Below are positions 52,270-61,175 of a stretch of DNA of 64,000 nt, one piece after another; positions within the stretch are counted from its first letter, which is position 1, and the number at the start of each line of letters is the position of its first letter. The notes below the pieces were generated by a model that made no database searches, was not told where the DNA came from, and saw nothing but the letters and a program-made list of their open reading frames with translations. Source of the stretch: Rhodobacter sp. SY28-1 (GTDB lineage Bacteria > Pseudomonadota > Alphaproteobacteria > Rhodobacterales > Rhodobacteraceae). The DNA lies in contig NZ_STGH01000001.1 of NCBI RefSeq assembly GCF_005222785.1, positions 434,001 through 498,000 on the forward strand, given 5' to 3'. Made by a program: the position numbers and the translations under genes.

Positions 52270-53622
52270 ATGAAGGATTCGAATTTCCTCAAGGAAAACA
52301 ACGCCCGGCACCTGTGGCATCCGATGGCGCACCCGGCGGATAGTCTGGCGAACCCGCCGGACATCATCGTCGAGGCGGAGGGAGTCGAGATCATCGACAT
52401 CGACGGACATCGCACCGTCGATGCGGTGGGGGGTCTGTGGAACGTGAACTTGGGCTATTCCTGCCAACCGGTCAAAAACGCGATCACGGCGCAGCTGAAC
52501 CGGCTGCCCTACTATTCGATTTTCCGGGGCACGACGAATGACAACGTGATCGAGCTGGCCGAGATGCTGGCGGAGTTTTTTGCCCCCGACGGGCTGACGC
52601 GGGCCTTCTATACCTCTGGCGGGTCGGATGGGGTGGAGGTCGCGCTGCGGCTGGCGCGGCAGTACCACAAGATCCGGGGCGAGGCGGGCCGGGTGAAGTT
52701 CCTGAGCCTGAAGAAGGGCTATCACGGGACACACACGCTGGGGGCCTCGGTCAACGGCAACGCGAACTTCCGGACGCAGTATGAGCCGCTGATGCCGGGC
52801 TGTTTTCACACTCCAGCACCCTACACCTACCGCAACCCGTTCAACGAGACCGACCCGGCGCGGCTGGCGCAGCTGTGTCTGGCGGCCATCGAGGATGAGA
52901 TCAAGTTTCAGGACGCGTCCACCATCGCCGCCTTCATCATGGAGCCGGTGCTGGGCGCAGGTGGTGTGATCCCGCCGCATGAAAGCTTCATGCCGGGGGT
53001 GCGGGCGTTGTGTTCGAAGTACGGGATCCTGCTGGTCGCCGATGAGGTCATCACGGCCTTCGGGCGGACGGGCAGCTGGTCGGGCTCGCGCCATTGGGGG
53101 GTGCGGCCGGACCTGCTGGTGTCGGCCAAGGCGATCACCAACGGCTACTTCCCGTTTGGGGCGGTCATGGTGTCGGAAGGCGTGGCCGAGGTGTTCGAGA
53201 AGGATACCAGCGGCAAGGGTGCCATCGGGTCGGGGTACACCTATTCCGGGCATCCGGTGGGCGCGGCGGCGGCGATTGCCTGTCTGAACGAGACGCAGCG
53301 GATTCAGCCGCATAAGAACGCGGCCGTGCGGGGGGATCAGCTGTTCGCCGGGCTGCAGGCGCTGATGGCGCGGCATGAGGTGATCGGCGATGTGCGCGGC
53401 GGGCATGGGCTGATGTGCGCGCTGGAACTGGTGGCGGACCGGGCGACGAAGGCTCCGATCGACAAGAAGGTGATCGGGAAGGTGCATCGCGCGACCTATG
53501 AGGCTGGGGTGATGATCCGGGTTTCCGGCAACAACATCATCCTGTCGCCGCCGCTGGTCGTCACCGAGGCGGATGTGGCGAAGATCCTGTCGGCGCTGGA
53601 GGCGGGGTTCGGGGCGATCTGA
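52270..53622 (+). CDS. Class III aminotransferase (omega-amino acid type)
   Basis: A 450-residue PLP enzyme. It has HPMAHPADS at the N-terminus, AFYTSGGSDGVEVALRLARQ, GYHGTHTLGASVNGN, LLVADEVITAFGRTGSW and the PLP Lys in SAKAITNGYFPFGAVMVS. It belongs to the omega-amino acid/pyruvate aminotransferase group acting on terminal amines such as beta-alanine, GABA or polyamine-derived substrates. Its partner is the aldehyde dehydrogenase upstream. It ends seven bases before the convergent marR gene. Confidence 0.9.
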   Translation: MKDSNFLKENNARHLWHPMAHPADSLANPPDIIVEAEGVEIIDIDGHRTVDAVGGLWNVNLGYSCQPVKNAITAQLNRLPYYSIFRGTTNDNVIELAEMLAEFFAPDGLTRAFYTSGGSDGVEVALRLARQYHKIRGEAGRVKFLSLKKGYHGTHTLGASVNGNANFRTQYEPLMPGCFHTPAPYTYRNPFNETDPARLAQLCLAAIEDEIKFQDASTIAAFIMEPVLGAGGVIPPHESFMPGVRALCSKYGILLVADEVITAFGRTGSWSGSRHWGVRPDLLVSAKAITNGYFPFGAVMVSEGVAEVFEKDTSGKGAIGSGYTYSGHPVGAAAAIACLNETQRIQPHKNAAVRGDQLFAGLQALMARHEVIGDVRGGHGLMCALELVADRATKAPIDKKVIGKVHRATYEAGVMIRVSGNNIILSPPLVVTEADVAKILSALEAGFGAI

Positions 53623-53628
53623 GGGTAG

Positions 53629-54093
53629 TCAGTCGTCCGGGTAGCCGGTCGGTGCCGTACGGCTGGCCAGGCGCTTCAGGATTGCCGTCAGGGCAGTGGC
53701 TTCGGCTGTGCCTAAGGTGTCGCGCAGCCGCTGGTCGAAACCGATGGCAAGTTGCCCCAGTTCGGCAAAGACCGACTGGCCCTTTGGCGTCAGCGACAGA
53801 ACTTCAGCCCGGCGGTCAATCTCGCTGGGGGTGCGCGAGAGCATCTCGGCCTCTTCCAGCGCGGCGACCGCCCGGCTGACCTTGGTCTTCTCGATATGGC
53901 TGATGGCGCAGATGTCGCGGGCCGTCATCGCACCGAACTTGCCGAGGTTGGCCATCACGCGCCATTGCGTCCGGGTGAACCCGTAACGGTCGCGGTAGAT
54001 CGCCTGGAACCCGTGCGAGGTCGCCTCCGCCGCCTGGTTCAGGAGGTAGGGCAGGAAGTCCTCAAGGTCGAAGCGGTCGTTCCGGTCGGTCAT
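53629..54093 (-). CDS. MarR-family regulator of the homogentisate genes
   Basis: A 154-residue MarR protein. The wHTH includes FGAMTARDICAISHIEKTKV, SRAVAALEEAEML and the wing SRTPSEIDRRAEVLSLTPKG. It lies 56 bases downstream of maiA on the same strand, so it is probably in one transcript with it. Twin GTTGC-N4-GCAAC sites lie between maiA and hmgA, which makes this protein the natural candidate to bind them. Confidence 0.85.
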   Translation of the reverse strand: MTDRNDRFDLEDFLPYLLNQAAEATSHGFQAIYRDRYGFTRTQWRVMANLGKFGAMTARDICAISHIEKTKVSRAVAALEEAEMLSRTPSEIDRRAEVLSLTPKGQSVFAELGQLAIGFDQRLRDTLGTAEATALTAILKRLASRTAPTGYPDD

Positions 54094-54149
54094 CGTCGGC
54101 AGGGTGCCCTTCTTGCTGTCAGGTGGTTACCATTTGAAGATGGGGCACG

Positions 54150-54779
54150 TCATCCTGCGGGTTTGACGCGGTCAGGATGTGCGGCCCGGAAGGCGGGCGA
54201 GAATTCAAGCGCGTCGGCGATGCCTGCAAGTCGCGGCGTGGGCGTCAGGTCGACCCCCCAGCGGCGGGCGTTGTAGACCTGCGGGACAAGGCAGATGTCG
54301 GCTAGGGTCACGGTATCGCCATAGCAGAACCGGCCCTCTGGATGCTGCTGCAAAAGACCCTCCAGTCCCTGCAGGCCCAGGTCGATGAAGTGCTGCATCC
54401 AGCCTTCCATCGTCGCGCCAAGGCTGACGGCATGGCGGGCGACCCGCAGGTTGCAGACGGGGTGGGTGTCGATGGCGACGGCGTAGGCCATGGCCCGCAC
54501 GGTCGCCCGCGCTGCGGGGTCCTGCGGCAGCCAGCCCGCCGAGCGCGTTTCGTCCAGGTATTCCAGGATCGCCAGCGATTGGGTCAGGCGGATGCCGTCG
54601 ATCTCCAACGTCGGGACTAGACCCTGCGGATTGCGTGCCAGGTTGTCCGGTTCGGCCTGCTCGCCCTGCGTCAGATCCACCGCGACCGCCCGGTAGGGGA
54701 GGCCCAAAAGGTTCAGCGCAATGCGCACGCGGTAGGCCGCCGAGGACCGCCAGTAATCGTAAAGCACAGTCTTGGGCAT
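54150..54779 (-). CDS. maiA: Maleylacetoacetate isomerase
   Basis: A 209-residue zeta-class GST. SSAAYRVRIALNLLGLPYRA holds the active-site SSxxxR motif. It then has NPQGLVPTLEIDG, LTQSLAILEYLDET, FCYGDTVTLADICLVPQVYN and a C-terminal helix. It isomerises maleylacetoacetate to fumarylacetoacetate with glutathione. It is divergent from hmgA, and the 123 bases between them carry the shared control sites. A maleylpyruvate role is possible in principle. Confidence 0.92.
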   Translation of the reverse strand: MPKTVLYDYWRSSAAYRVRIALNLLGLPYRAVAVDLTQGEQAEPDNLARNPQGLVPTLEIDGIRLTQSLAILEYLDETRSAGWLPQDPAARATVRAMAYAVAIDTHPVCNLRVARHAVSLGATMEGWMQHFIDLGLQGLEGLLQQHPEGRFCYGDTVTLADICLVPQVYNARRWGVDLTPTPRLAGIADALEFSPAFRAAHPDRVKPAG

Positions 54780-54792
54780 TCACTTCTCCAAT

Positions 54793-54808
54793 AGTTGCTA
54801 GTGCAACT
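54793..54808. promoter_or_regulatory. Operator candidate 1: AGTTGC-N4-GCAACT
   Basis: A perfect 6-bp inverted repeat around TAGT, between maiA and hmgA. Its centre is exactly 28 bp from that of the second site at 54821-54836. Confidence 0.65.
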
Positions 54809-54813
54809 TAATG

Positions 54814-54841
54814 TTGACTTTGTTGCATCCGCAACTAAAGT
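54814..54841 (+). promoter_or_regulatory. hmgA promoter candidate with embedded operator 2
   Basis: TTGACT (54814-54819) and TAAAGT (54836-54841), 16 bases apart, resemble -35 and -10 boxes. The spacer contains the second inverted repeat TGTTGC-ATCC-GCAACT (54821-54836), so a bound regulator would block RNA polymerase. Confidence 0.55.
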
Positions 54842-54902
54842 GCAAGTCGTCATTCACCCAGCCTTTGGGCGCGGGTTGTATACCACCATCCTGGAGGAGC
54901 GC

Positions 54903-56264
54903 ATGACCAGTCATTCCTTGCCCAAGGGCATGATCCGGGCCGCCTCTGTTGCCGGCCCGCACGAAGGCTACATGCCCGGCTTCGGCAACGATTTCGAGAC
55001 CGAGGCCCTGCCCGGCGCGCTGCCGCAGGGCATGAACAGCCCGCAGAAATGCAACTATGGGCTTTACGGCGAACAGCTGTCAGGCACCGCCTTCACCGCG
55101 CCCAGCCACCAGAACGAACGGACTTGGTGCTACCGCATCCGGCCTTCGGTCAAGCACACGCACCGGTTCAAGCGTATTCAGGTGCCGCACTGGAAGTCGG
55201 CCCCGCTGATCGACCCCGAAATCATGAGCTTGGGCCAGTACCGCTGGGATCCGGTCGCCGTGCCATCCGAGCCGCTGACCTGGGTCACGGGGATGCGGAC
55301 GATGACCACGGCGGGGGATGTGTCGACCCAGACCGGGATGGCCAGCCACATGTATCTGGTCAACCAGTCGATGCAGGACGAATATTTCTTCTCGGCCGAT
55401 GGCGAATTGCTGGTGGTGCCTCAGGAAGGTCGTCTGCGGTTCTGCACCGAACTGGGGATCATCGACCTGGAACCGCGCGAGATTGCCATTCTGCCGCGCG
55501 GGTTGGTCTACCGGGTCGAGGTGCTGGAAGGCCCGGCGCGAGGCTTTGTCTGCGAGAATTACGGCCAGAAGTTCGCCCTTCCGGGGCGGGGGCCCATTGG
55601 CGCGAACTGCATGGCGAACCGTCGGGACTTCAAGACCCCCGTCGCAGCGTTCGAGGACAGGGATGCGCCGTCCAAGGTCTATGTCAAATGGGCGGGGATG
55701 TTCCATGTGACCGAGATCGACCACAGCCCGCTGGATGTGGTGGCCTGGCACGGCAACTATGCGCCCTGCAAATACGACCTCCGGACCTACTGCCCGGTGG
55801 GGGCGATCCTGTTCGATCATCCCGATCCGTCGATCTTCACGGTGCTGACGGCCCCGTCGGGGATCGAAGGGACGGCCAACATCGACTTCGTCCTGTTCCG
55901 CGAACGCTGGATGGTGGCGGAAAACACCTTCCGCCCGCCGTGGTACCACAAGAACGTCATGTCCGAGCTGATGGGCAACATCTACGGCGTCTATGATGCC
56001 AAGCCCAAGGGGTTCGTCCCGGGCGGCATGTCCCTGCACAACTGCATGATCCCGCATGGGCCGGACCGGAACGCGTTCGAAGGGGCCTCGAACGCCGCGC
56101 TGAAGCCCGAGAAGCTGGACGAGACAATGAGCTTCATGTTCGAGACCCGTTTCCCTCAGCACCTTACCCCCTGGGCCGCGACCAACGGCCATGCGCAAGA
56201 GGATTACATCGACTGCTGGGGGTCCCTGGAGAAGAAGTTCGACGGGACGACCGGGATCAAGTGA
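54903..56264 (+). CDS. hmgA: Homogentisate 1,2-dioxygenase
   Basis: A 453-residue Fe(II) dioxygenase that opens homogentisate to maleylacetoacetate. It contains [39 protein letters not shown], the metal-binding region [32 protein letters not shown] and [17 protein letters not shown]. Length and all blocks fit the family. AGGAG precedes the ATG. It overlaps the next gene by 4 bases (GTGA). Confidence 0.96.
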   Translation: MTSHSLPKGMIRAASVAGPHEGYMPGFGNDFETEALPGALPQGMNSPQKCNYGLYGEQLSGTAFTAPSHQNERTWCYRIRPSVKHTHRFKRIQVPHWKSAPLIDPEIMSLGQYRWDPVAVPSEPLTWVTGMRTMTTAGDVSTQTGMASHMYLVNQSMQDEYFFSADGELLVVPQEGRLRFCTELGIIDLEPREIAILPRGLVYRVEVLEGPARGFVCENYGQKFALPGRGPIGANCMANRRDFKTPVAAFEDRDAPSKVYVKWAGMFHVTEIDHSPLDVVAWHGNYAPCKYDLRTYCPVGAILFDHPDPSIFTVLTAPSGIEGTANIDFVLFRERWMVAENTFRPPWYHKNVMSELMGNIYGVYDAKPKGFVPGGMSLHNCMIPHGPDRNAFEGASNAALKPEKLDETMSFMFETRFPQHLTPWAATNGHAQEDYIDCWGSLEKKFDGTTGIK

Positions 56265-57124
56265 AGACAGGTGGTGCGGGCGTGAACCGGATCGTGACCC
56301 TTGGGGTGAAGGGCGGCCCGTCCTTGCGGGCGGGGGCGTCGATGCCGTCGTCCTCGCTGCTGGAGCTGGACGGGCAGCTGATCGTCATCGACGCAGGCCT
56401 GGGCGTGGCGCGGGGGCTGGTGGAGGCGGGCGTGGCGCTGAACCGGCTGGCGGTGGTGTTTGTCACGCACCTGCATTCGGACCATGTGCTGGAGCTTGGG
56501 GGGCTGATCCACACCGCCTGGGTTTCGGGTCGGAAGGATCGGATTCGGGTCTATGGCCCTCCCGGGGTGCGCGCCTATTGGGCGGGGTTCCAGGCGGCGA
56601 TGGCGATGGACATCCACCTGCGCGTCGTGGACGACGGGCGGGTGCCGCTGTCGGGTCTGGTCGAGGTGGTGGAGGTCGAAGCGGGTGTGGTGCCGTTCGA
56701 AGGGCTGAGGGTCAGCGCCTACCGGACGACGCATCCGCCGGTGGAGCACTCCTTTGCCTACCGGTTCGAGGGGGCAAAGACGGCGGTTTTCTCGGGCGAT
56801 ACGGTCTTTGATCCGGGTCTTGGCGCGTTTGCCATGGGTGCGGACGTGTTGGTGCACGAAGCGCTGCTGCCCGAGGGGATTGAGGCGATCCTGCAACGGA
56901 CCGGCGGGGGCGAAAAGCTGCGGGCGCATCTGGTGGGCAGCCATACGATGATCGACGATGTCGGCCGGGTGGCTGCCATCGGCAAGGTGGGGAAGCTGGT
57001 GTTGAACCATCAGGTGCCGGTCGATGATCCGGCCTTCACCGATGCCATGTGGCAGGCGCGGGCCGGGGTGGCCTATGACGGGCCGGTCATCGTCGCACGC
57101 GACGGAATGGAGATAGCGCTATGA
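56261..57124 (+). CDS. Metallo-beta-lactamase-fold hydrolase
   Basis: A 287-residue MBL-fold protein starting at GTG 56261, overlapping the hmgA stop. It has the full metal motif [13 protein letters not shown] (His70, His72, Asp74, His75), [27 protein letters not shown] and [10 protein letters not shown]. The wording resembles the RNase Z/arylsulfatase-like MBL group. Between hmgA and fahA it may hydrolyse a lactone or ester side product; the substrate is unknown. A GTG at 56282 is an alternative start. Confidence 0.85.
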   Translation: MKTGGAGVNRIVTLGVKGGPSLRAGASMPSSSLLELDGQLIVIDAGLGVARGLVEAGVALNRLAVVFVTHLHSDHVLELGGLIHTAWVSGRKDRIRVYGPPGVRAYWAGFQAAMAMDIHLRVVDDGRVPLSGLVEVVEVEAGVVPFEGLRVSAYRTTHPPVEHSFAYRFEGAKTAVFSGDTVFDPGLGAFAMGADVLVHEALLPEGIEAILQRTGGGEKLRAHLVGSHTMIDDVGRVAAIGKVGKLVLNHQVPVDDPAFTDAMWQARAGVAYDGPVIVARDGMEIAL

Positions 57125-58377
57125 GCCTTCTGCGGTCCTGGGTCGAAAGCGCCAACGCGCCGGACCATCCGTTTCCGTTGAACAACCTGCCCTGTGGGGT
57201 GTTCTCGTTGGAGGATGAACCGCGTTGCGGGATGGCCATCGGAGATTTCATCCTGGACCTCGCGGCGCTGGAGGAAGAGGGCGTTATCGCCTTGCCGGGT
57301 GGCTCGCTGCTGGATGTGCCCTTCTGGAACGAGGTGATGGAGGCAGGCCCGGCGGTCTGGGCCGATCTGCGGGCGCAGGTGACGGGGCTGCTGGCTGAGG
57401 GCTCGGCATCCCGTGCGGAGGTGGAGCCGCATCTGGTGCCGCGTGCGGGTGCAACCCTGCACCTGCCCTTCCTCGTCAGTGAGTACACCGACTTCTACGC
57501 CGGGCGGAACCATGCCTTCAACGTGGGCACCATGTTCCGTGGGGCGGAAAACGCCTTGCCACCGAACTGGCTGCACATTCCCATCGGCTACAACGGGCGG
57601 GCGTCTTCGGTGGTGGTGTCGGGCACGCCGGTCCGCCGCCCCTGGGGGCAGGTGAAGGGTCCGGATGACGCGGTGCCGCGCTTTGCGCCCTCGGCCCGGT
57701 TCGATATCGAGCTGGAGATGGGGGCAGTCGTGGGTCAGCCCTCGACCCATGGCCAGCCGGTGACGGTGGCCGAAGCGGACGAGATGATCTTCGGCTATGT
57801 GCTTCTGAACGACTGGTCGGCGCGGGACATCCAGGCCTGGGAGTATCAGCCCTTGGGGCCGTTCCAGGCCAAGGCGACGGCAACGACGATTTCCCCCTGG
57901 ATCGTGATGAAAGCCGCGCTGGAGCCGTTCCGGACCTCGACCCCCGCGCGGGAAAAGCCGCTGCTGCCCTACCTGCAGGAGCCGCGCCCGATGCTCTACG
58001 ACATCGCGCTGGAGGTTGGTCTGACCCCCGAAGGCGGCGCGGAAACCGTGATCGCGCGGACCAATTACGCCGAGATGTATTACTCGGCCCCGCAGCAGTT
58101 GGCGCATCACACGACCTCGGGCTGCGCGATGAATGTGGGGGACCTTCTGGGGTCCGGCACGATCTCGGGTCCAACAAAGGACGCGCGCGGCAGCCTGCTG
58201 GAACTGTCCTGGGGCGGGAAAGAGCCTTTCCCGGTTGCAGGCGGCACCCGCAGTTTCATTCAGGACAACGACACCCTCACCCTGCGCGGACAGTGCAAGG
58301 GGGACGGCTACACCATCGGGTTTGGCGAGTGCACGGGCAAGGTGATTCCAGCGCTGGCCGACCCCTACGCGAGATAA
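57121..58377 (+). CDS. fahA: Fumarylacetoacetase
   Basis: A 418-residue hydrolase that splits fumarylacetoacetate into fumarate and acetoacetate, the last step of the pathway. It has NNLPCGVFSLEDEPRCGMAI, SEYTDFYAGRNHAFNVGTMF, PIGYNGRASSVVVSGTPVRR, FDIELEMGAVVG, LNDWSARDIQAWEYQPLGPF and CAMNVGDLLGSGTISGP. It overlaps the upstream MBL gene by 4 bases. Confidence 0.96.
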   Translation: MSLLRSWVESANAPDHPFPLNNLPCGVFSLEDEPRCGMAIGDFILDLAALEEEGVIALPGGSLLDVPFWNEVMEAGPAVWADLRAQVTGLLAEGSASRAEVEPHLVPRAGATLHLPFLVSEYTDFYAGRNHAFNVGTMFRGAENALPPNWLHIPIGYNGRASSVVVSGTPVRRPWGQVKGPDDAVPRFAPSARFDIELEMGAVVGQPSTHGQPVTVAEADEMIFGYVLLNDWSARDIQAWEYQPLGPFQAKATATTISPWIVMKAALEPFRTSTPAREKPLLPYLQEPRPMLYDIALEVGLTPEGGAETVIARTNYAEMYYSAPQQLAHHTTSGCAMNVGDLLGSGTISGPTKDARGSLLELSWGGKEPFPVAGGTRSFIQDNDTLTLRGQCKGDGYTIGFGECTGKVIPALADPYAR

Positions 58378-58386
58378 GGACAGGAC

Positions 58387-59337
58387 ATGGCAAAGGCTTT
58401 CGCGTCGCAGGGCGACATGGCGGAGAAGACCATCAGCTTCACCGAGATCGGCGAGGGGCTATACGCCTTTACGGCCGAGGGCGACCCGAACTCGGGCGTC
58501 ATCATCGGGGATGACAGCGTCATGGTGGTCGAGGCGCAGGCGACGCCCCGGCTGGCGCAGAAGGTGATCGACTGCATCCGGGGGGTGACCGACAAGCCGA
58601 TCAGCCATGTGGTGCTGACGCATTACCACGCGGTGCGGGTGCTGGGGGCGTCGGCCTTCCAGGCGCCGCAGGTCATCATGTCGGAAGCCGCCCGCAACAT
58701 GGTGGCGGAACGAGGGCAGGAAGACTGGGACAGTGAGTTCCAGCGCTTTCCGCGCCTGTTCCAGGGGCATGAAAGCATCCCCGGGCTTACCTGGCCGACC
58801 ACGACCTTCAACGGCAAGATGTCGGTTTGGCTGGGCAACCGGCGGGTCGATATTCTCCAGCTGGGCCGCGCGCATACGGCGGGCGACGCAGTGATCCATG
58901 TCCCGGATCAGAATGTGATGTTCACCGGCGACATCGTCGAGGCGCATTCGGCCTGCTACTGCGGTGACGGCCATTTCGCCGATTGGGGCGGAACGCTGGA
59001 GGCGATCCGGGCCTATGATCTGGATGCGATTGCTCCGGGACGTGGCGATGCAGTGATCGGGGCCAAGGCTGTGAATGCCGCGCTGGACCGGACGAAGGAT
59101 TTTGTGGAGTCCACCTACAAGCCGGTGGCCCGGGTCGCGGCGCGGAATGGGTCGCTGAAAGAGGCCTGGGACGCCTGCCGCGCGGAGTGTGATCCGAAGT
59201 TCAAGGACTATGCGATCTACGAGCATTGCCTGCCGTTCAACGTGGCCCGGGCCTACGACGAGGCGCGCGGCATCAGCCATCCCCGGATCTGGACCGCCGC
59301 CCGCGATCTGGAGATGTGGGCGGCCCTGCAAAGCTGA
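58387..59337 (+). CDS. MBL-fold protein with degenerate metal motif
   Basis: A 316-residue MBL-fold protein. The first metal motif reads LTHYHAVRVLGAS: His79 and His81 are kept, but the usual Asp-His of HxHxDH is Val83-Arg84. Later ligands appear present (GRAHTAGDAVIHV, MFTGDIVEAHSACY). It could bind a single metal or have a different chemistry from the regular MBL protein two genes upstream. It is encoded nine bases after fahA and 19 before the flavin monooxygenase. Confidence 0.82.
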   Translation: MAKAFASQGDMAEKTISFTEIGEGLYAFTAEGDPNSGVIIGDDSVMVVEAQATPRLAQKVIDCIRGVTDKPISHVVLTHYHAVRVLGASAFQAPQVIMSEAARNMVAERGQEDWDSEFQRFPRLFQGHESIPGLTWPTTTFNGKMSVWLGNRRVDILQLGRAHTAGDAVIHVPDQNVMFTGDIVEAHSACYCGDGHFADWGGTLEAIRAYDLDAIAPGRGDAVIGAKAVNAALDRTKDFVESTYKPVARVAARNGSLKEAWDACRAECDPKFKDYAIYEHCLPFNVARAYDEARGISHPRIWTAARDLEMWAALQS

Positions 59338-59356
59338 CGGTATTGGGGAGGATGAA

Positions 59357-60973
59357 ATGACTGCGCTGGTTCCCGAACGCTACGCCGTTGCGTTCCGCCT
59401 TTACCCATACGCGAAGTCCCCGGATCAGGATGCCGCGACCCCGGTACGCCGGAAGGTCGTGATCGTGGGCGGGGGGCCCATCGGTCTGGCCACGGCTTTG
59501 GATCTTGGGCGGCGCGGGGTGCCGGTGGTGCTGCTGGACGACCACGAGGGCGCGGGACTTGGCAGCCGGGCCTTGTGCTTTGCCAAGCGCACGCTGGAAA
59601 TCTGCGACCGGCTGGGCGCGGCGGGGCCGATGCTGGACAAGGGCGTGCAGTGGAACGTCGGCAAGGTCTTCCACGACGACCGGCTGCTGTATGATTTCAA
59701 CCTCTTGCCCGAAGGAGGCCATGCCTTCCCGGCCTTCATCAACCTGCAGCAACCCTGGTTCGAGAAGTTCCTGCACGACGCCATCGTGAAGGCGCAGGCC
59801 GAGGGTGCCCCGATCGAGTTGCGGGGGCGGAACCGCGTCGATGCGGTGACCCCGGCAGCGGATCATGTGACGCTGGACATCATGACTCCGGACGGGCCTT
59901 ACCGGCTGGAAACCGACTGGCTGATTGCTTGCGACGGAGCGCGCAGCCCGGTGCGCGGGATGCTGGGGCTGTCCTTTGACGGGCGGGTGTTCGAGGACAA
60001 CTTCCTGATCGCCGACGTGAAGATGAAGGCCGATTTCCCCACCGAACGCTGGTTCTGGTTCGAGCCGTATTTCAAGTCGGGCGACAGCGCGCTTTTGCAC
60101 AAGCAGCCCGACGACATCTGGCGCATCGACTTTCAGCTGGGCTGGAACATCGACCGCGCGAAAGAGCTGGAGCCGGCCAACATCCGCAAGCGGGTGGATG
60201 CGATGCTGGGGCCGGGAGTCGAGTATGAACTGGACTGGTGTTCGATCTACACCTTCCAATGCCGCCGGATGGAGAAGTTCCGCCATGGCCGCATCCTCTT
60301 TGCCGGGGACTCTGCGCATCAGGTCAGCCCGTTCGGGGCGCGCGGGGCGAACTCGGGGATTCAGGATGTGGACAACCTGGCCTGGAAGCTGACACTCGTA
60401 CTGGACGGCACCGCGCCCGAAAGTCTGCTCGACAGTTATGACCGTGAGCGGATACATGGCGCGGACGAGAACATCCTGAATTCCACGCGGGCAACGGATT
60501 TCATCACACCCAAGACGCCGGTCTCGAAGCTGTTCCGCAACGCTGTGCTGACCCTGGCCGAACACCTGCCCTTTGCCAGGACCGTAGTGAATTCGGGGCG
60601 GCTTTCGGTGCCCTGCACCTATGACGGATCGGCGCTGAACGGGCCGGATCACCCGGACATGCCGCCCCGCACCCGGCCCGGTTCGCCCTGCCCCGATGCG
60701 CCGGTCGCGGGAGGTTGGCTGCTGCAGGCACTGGGGCGCGGCTTCACGCTGATGACGATCAACGCCGAGGCGCCGGAGCAGGTGACGGCCCACGGCCTGA
60801 CCGTCCCGCGACTGGCGCTGGCAACGACGCCCGAGATTGCGGCCCGCTATCTGGGTGAGGCACCGGGCGCGGTCTATCTGATCCGGCCCGACCAGCATGT
60901 CGCGGCGCGCTGGGACCGCTATGACGAGGCCGCCGTTGCGGCTGCGCTGGCCAAGGCGCTTGGAAAGGAGTGA
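59357..60973 (+). CDS. FAD-dependent aromatic monooxygenase (MhpA-like)
   Basis: A 538-residue class A flavin hydroxylase. It has VVIVGGGPIGLATALDLGRR (about 33-52), the NAD(P)H/FAD motif DWLIACDGARSPVRGMLG, and GRILFAGDSAHQVSPFGARG with GANSGIQDVDNLAWKL. A thioredoxin-like C-terminal domain follows. It resembles 3-(3-hydroxyphenyl)propionate hydroxylase. In this operon it may hydroxylate a phenylacetate-type acid towards homogentisate. ATG 59357 follows GGGGAGGAT. Confidence 0.88.
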   Translation: MTALVPERYAVAFRLYPYAKSPDQDAATPVRRKVVIVGGGPIGLATALDLGRRGVPVVLLDDHEGAGLGSRALCFAKRTLEICDRLGAAGPMLDKGVQWNVGKVFHDDRLLYDFNLLPEGGHAFPAFINLQQPWFEKFLHDAIVKAQAEGAPIELRGRNRVDAVTPAADHVTLDIMTPDGPYRLETDWLIACDGARSPVRGMLGLSFDGRVFEDNFLIADVKMKADFPTERWFWFEPYFKSGDSALLHKQPDDIWRIDFQLGWNIDRAKELEPANIRKRVDAMLGPGVEYELDWCSIYTFQCRRMEKFRHGRILFAGDSAHQVSPFGARGANSGIQDVDNLAWKLTLVLDGTAPESLLDSYDRERIHGADENILNSTRATDFITPKTPVSKLFRNAVLTLAEHLPFARTVVNSGRLSVPCTYDGSALNGPDHPDMPPRTRPGSPCPDAPVAGGWLLQALGRGFTLMTINAEAPEQVTAHGLTVPRLALATTPEIAARYLGEAPGAVYLIRPDQHVAARWDRYDEAAVAAALAKALGKE

Positions 60974-60977
60974 GCCC

Positions 60978-61175
60978 GTGCTGACCACTACCCCAAACCT
61001 GACCCGGCCCGACGAAAGCTATGCCGCGCTGATCGCGACCCATGAGGGACTGAGCGAGGCGGAAAGCCACGCCTTGAATGCCCGGCTGATCCTGATCCTG
61101 ATGAACCATATCGGCGATCACGCCATCCTGACCGATGCCATGCGGCTGGCGCGCGACCCCAAGGGTCAGGGCTGA
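60978..61175 (+). CDS. DUF2783 small protein
   Basis: A 65-residue protein starting at GTG 60978, four bases after the monooxygenase stop, with AAGGAG ahead. The core AALIATHEGLSEAESHALNA, RLILILMNHIGDHAILTDAM is the DUF2783 signature. Its tight link to the flavin monooxygenase suggests a helper or regulatory subunit for it; that is inference. The 3' end overlaps the convergent LysR gene by 10 bases. Confidence 0.8.
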   Translation: MLTTTPNLTRPDESYAALIATHEGLSEAESHALNARLILILMNHIGDHAILTDAMRLARDPKGQG

